From NCBI GenBank assembly GCA_023055355.1, contig JALJCS010000001.1:77540881-77604880 (forward strand): a DNA stretch of 64,000 bases, written 5' to 3'. A program made the position numbers and the translations under genes. Position 1 is the first letter of the stretch; the number at the start of each line of letters is the position of its first letter. The stretch comes from Agelaius tricolor (lineage: Eukaryota > Chordata > Aves > Passeriformes > Icteridae). Below the pieces are notes generated by a model that did not search any database, was not told the origin of the DNA, and saw nothing but the letters and a program-made list of their open reading frames with translations. Below, piece after piece: positions 61,963 through 64,000 of the stretch.

Positions 61963-63504
61963 TGGGAGCTGAGGGCTGTGCACAGAGACATCCTGGGATG
62001 GTATTCCAGAGCACAGGTCACTAGGCCAGGATAATCCACCCTGAACAGGGAATGGTATTTTTCAATAAAGGAGAGAGAAACATCTGAAGGACTTTCCAAC
62101 ACTAAAATTACTTGTCAATTCAAGATTAAGCGTGGCAAAGCAAGCAGCTTTAGCTGCTCTTTCTGACACTGCTTAAAAATTACAGAATGAAAATCTCAGT
62201 CAAGTAACTCACAATTACAAAATCATACTTGATATTTTAAAATGTCCTAATTTCCAGAATGAGACACTTTGCTTTCAATTACTTATTTATTCTGTGCTGC
62301 CTCATAACACACTTGACTACAATGACCTGGCTTGTAATTTTTGTTTGTGCTCCCAGTCCTTCCCCACACTCTCACATTTATATGCTCACCAACATGTGAG
62401 CAATACTTGAATCCTAAGGCTTTGGAATATTAAGGACATGCAAAAATGTAGTGAATCTGTCTCTTTGGATTTGCATGCATGGGTTGAGTAGGCCAATAAG
62501 CCAATAAGTCATTCTTTAAAACTCCCACAGTGTGGGAAATTCATTGCTGACAAACGTCAGCATGATATTTGAGACACAGTCAGACTCTGTTATGAAACTC
62601 CCATTCCTCTAAGGACTGTTTGAGACTTCTTAGCATTGCTAATGCTCTGTAGCCTTCACTATCTGCCCAGTCATTCCCTGAGTGAATATCTGTTGCTGCT
62701 GTCTTCTCTTACATAAAATTAAATACAGTCACTACAAAATAAAAGCATTGCCAATCAGCCTGGCACAGCACAGTTTATCTGTAAGACACAGCAGCAGGTA
62801 TTTATAATAATTTAGTTTGTGATGCCCTTCACTTTTCAGTGCATTTGTACACTCCTACTTGCATGACATTTTCCATGAACCAACTGGGTTATTTTGCCAG
62901 TGGAACAGGGAATTGCTATGTACATAGAAGGAATTCTGGGCACCTACTTCAGCTACATTGGATGGAGTAAATCCTTTGGTTTGACACTGCTATAAATGGT
63001 CTTGATTTCAGCAGCAAATGCTAAGCAGCTACTCAAGCAGTGTCATAGGTATTTTATATAGATTTAGACAATATATGAATTATCTGTGTTCACTTCTTCC
63101 CACATGAATGAGCAATTGAGGCTTAAATTTTAACATTCAATAGCTGTCGTAGACCTATAAATCTTGTCCTTATTGCAACTTCTGCTTATATTTCTTTTGC
63201 CCAACAGGTCAAGATTTCAGCTGGGGAATTTTCTTCATGTAACTGAATCTTGCCATGACTTGTTGCTAACCATATAAAATGATGAGACCCAAAAACAGGC
63301 ATGAAGTATATGCATGCAATATATTGCAAATTCTGAGAACAGGTAAAATCTGTTTAGTAAGATAGGTAAATACTATACTGATGGTAACTATATGGAATCC
63401 TCATTAAATAAAAATAGAACATTATCAGTATCCCATAGAACTACATTTCAATTACATTAAAAATGCAATCTAAAGCAGGAAATCTATGTTTAATATTAAT
63501 ATTG

Positions 63505-63522
63505 TTCATTAATATTAATGAA
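63505..63522. repeat. 18-bp AT-rich perfect palindrome
   Basis: TTCATTAATATTAATGAA is its own reverse complement. Confidence 0.85.
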
Positions 63523-63901
63523 TATTTAGGGCTTGTTGCAGTGATTTGTTTATATGTAAAATTGTACTTTGCAGTGAAATCATAGTCTCTTGATATTCAA
63601 GTAAAACTACTTTCTGCAGCCTAAATCTACTAACCAATGATCAAAGCCATGCTTTGTATAGCCAGCCATGTAGGATGGAGATTCAGTACTTACTCTAATA
63701 TCTTGCAAACAATGTGTATAGCAGATTTGTTTGCATAACAGAATCCTTAAACAATTCTCAACTTTGAGTGAATTTACATGAATCAATCTGTTCATAAACA
63801 AGATCGTAGCCTTTAGATAATTTTTTTGTTCTCAGACTGACCTCCTCCCTCTGCACTGTTTATGCAGCTATGCCATTATACAACTATGTCATTAATTGGT
63901 G

Positions 63902-63930
63902 GCCAAGCACACACATATGGTGTGCTTGGC
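63902..63930. repeat. 11-bp inverted repeat, 7-nt loop
   Basis: Arms GCCAAGCACAC (63902-63912) and GTGTGCTTGGC (63920-63930) are exact complements. No gene or T-run context. Confidence 0.85.
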
Positions 63931-64000
63931 TATTTGCTTCATTCTCTGAAAAACTGAGGTAATTTTTGCTTGAATAGCATTAAAAATAATAATTAAAAAC

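Larger units (their letters stand above)
56504..64000. other. Non-coding AT-rich stretch, no gene seen
   Basis: About 7.5 kb without a recognised gene or interspersed repeat. A small CpG cluster lies near 61.9 kb, and palindromes lie at 63505-63522 and 63902-63930. Short open frames (up to 119 codons at 61743-62102, minus) are not recognised; that longest one coincides with the GC-richer patch. Confidence 0.6.

Noticed and set aside
1..64000. CRISPR arrays, bacterial operons, tRNA genes
   Set aside because: No regularly spaced repeats, no dense coding and no tRNA-like cloverleaf were noticed. The repeats are those of a bird nuclear genome.

Overview
This window looks like gene-poor nuclear DNA from a bird, most likely intergenic or deep intronic. 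The case for a bird is the repeat content. The recognisable interspersed repeats are short, 5'-truncated CR1 LINE pieces ending in the typical avian CR1 3' tail (ATTCTATGATTCTG or its complement), together with small solo retroviral LTRs. I saw no mammalian-type SINEs and no long LINE body. A songbird is a reasonable guess, but the sequence does not prove it. The DNA is AT-rich with low CpG, full of short A/T runs. No open frame exceeds about 154 codons, and none encodes a protein I recognise. I annotate no protein-coding gene and no intact RNA gene.

Layout. 1-4350: AT-rich unique-looking DNA with a GC-richer patch near 1.8-2.2 kb and an A/C-rich tract at 3.9 kb. 4355-4535: plus-strand CR1 3' end. 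4861-5060: scrap of minus-strand CR1 tail abutting an LTR-like start. 5.1-17.3 kb: mostly featureless, with a CAG/CTG-rich patch at 14.2 kb. 17357-18013: a 0.4 kb minus-strand CR1, then about 165 bp of unknown DNA, then a decayed stretch resembling 5S rRNA. 18-24.7 kb: featureless apart from a hairpin and a TTTA tract. 24.7-27.5 kb: the clearest mobile DNA, two solo LTRs of one family, each with a perfect 6-bp target duplication. The second sits at the start of another, probably older, LTR-like block. 29.9-31.0 kb: three CR1 pieces, two of them abutting in opposite orientations, around a G/T-rich tract with G-quadruplex potential. 34.4-34.6 kb: a motif like a retroviral tRNA-Pro primer binding site. 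42.4-42.85 kb: a small CpG-rich islet. 43.9-44.2 kb: two short tandem repeats. 55.9-56.2 kb: a CR1 copy whose RT-coding part is fused to the 3' UTR by an internal deletion. 56.47 kb: a (TA)19 microsatellite. 61.9 kb: a small CpG cluster. The remainder is AT-rich DNA without recognisable genes.

I found no gene system. The most informative items are the paired solo LTRs, the nested LTR arrangement, the 5S-like sequence next to CR1, the rearranged CR1 copies and the CpG islet. If regulatory elements or short conserved exons are present, cross-species alignment would be needed to find them.
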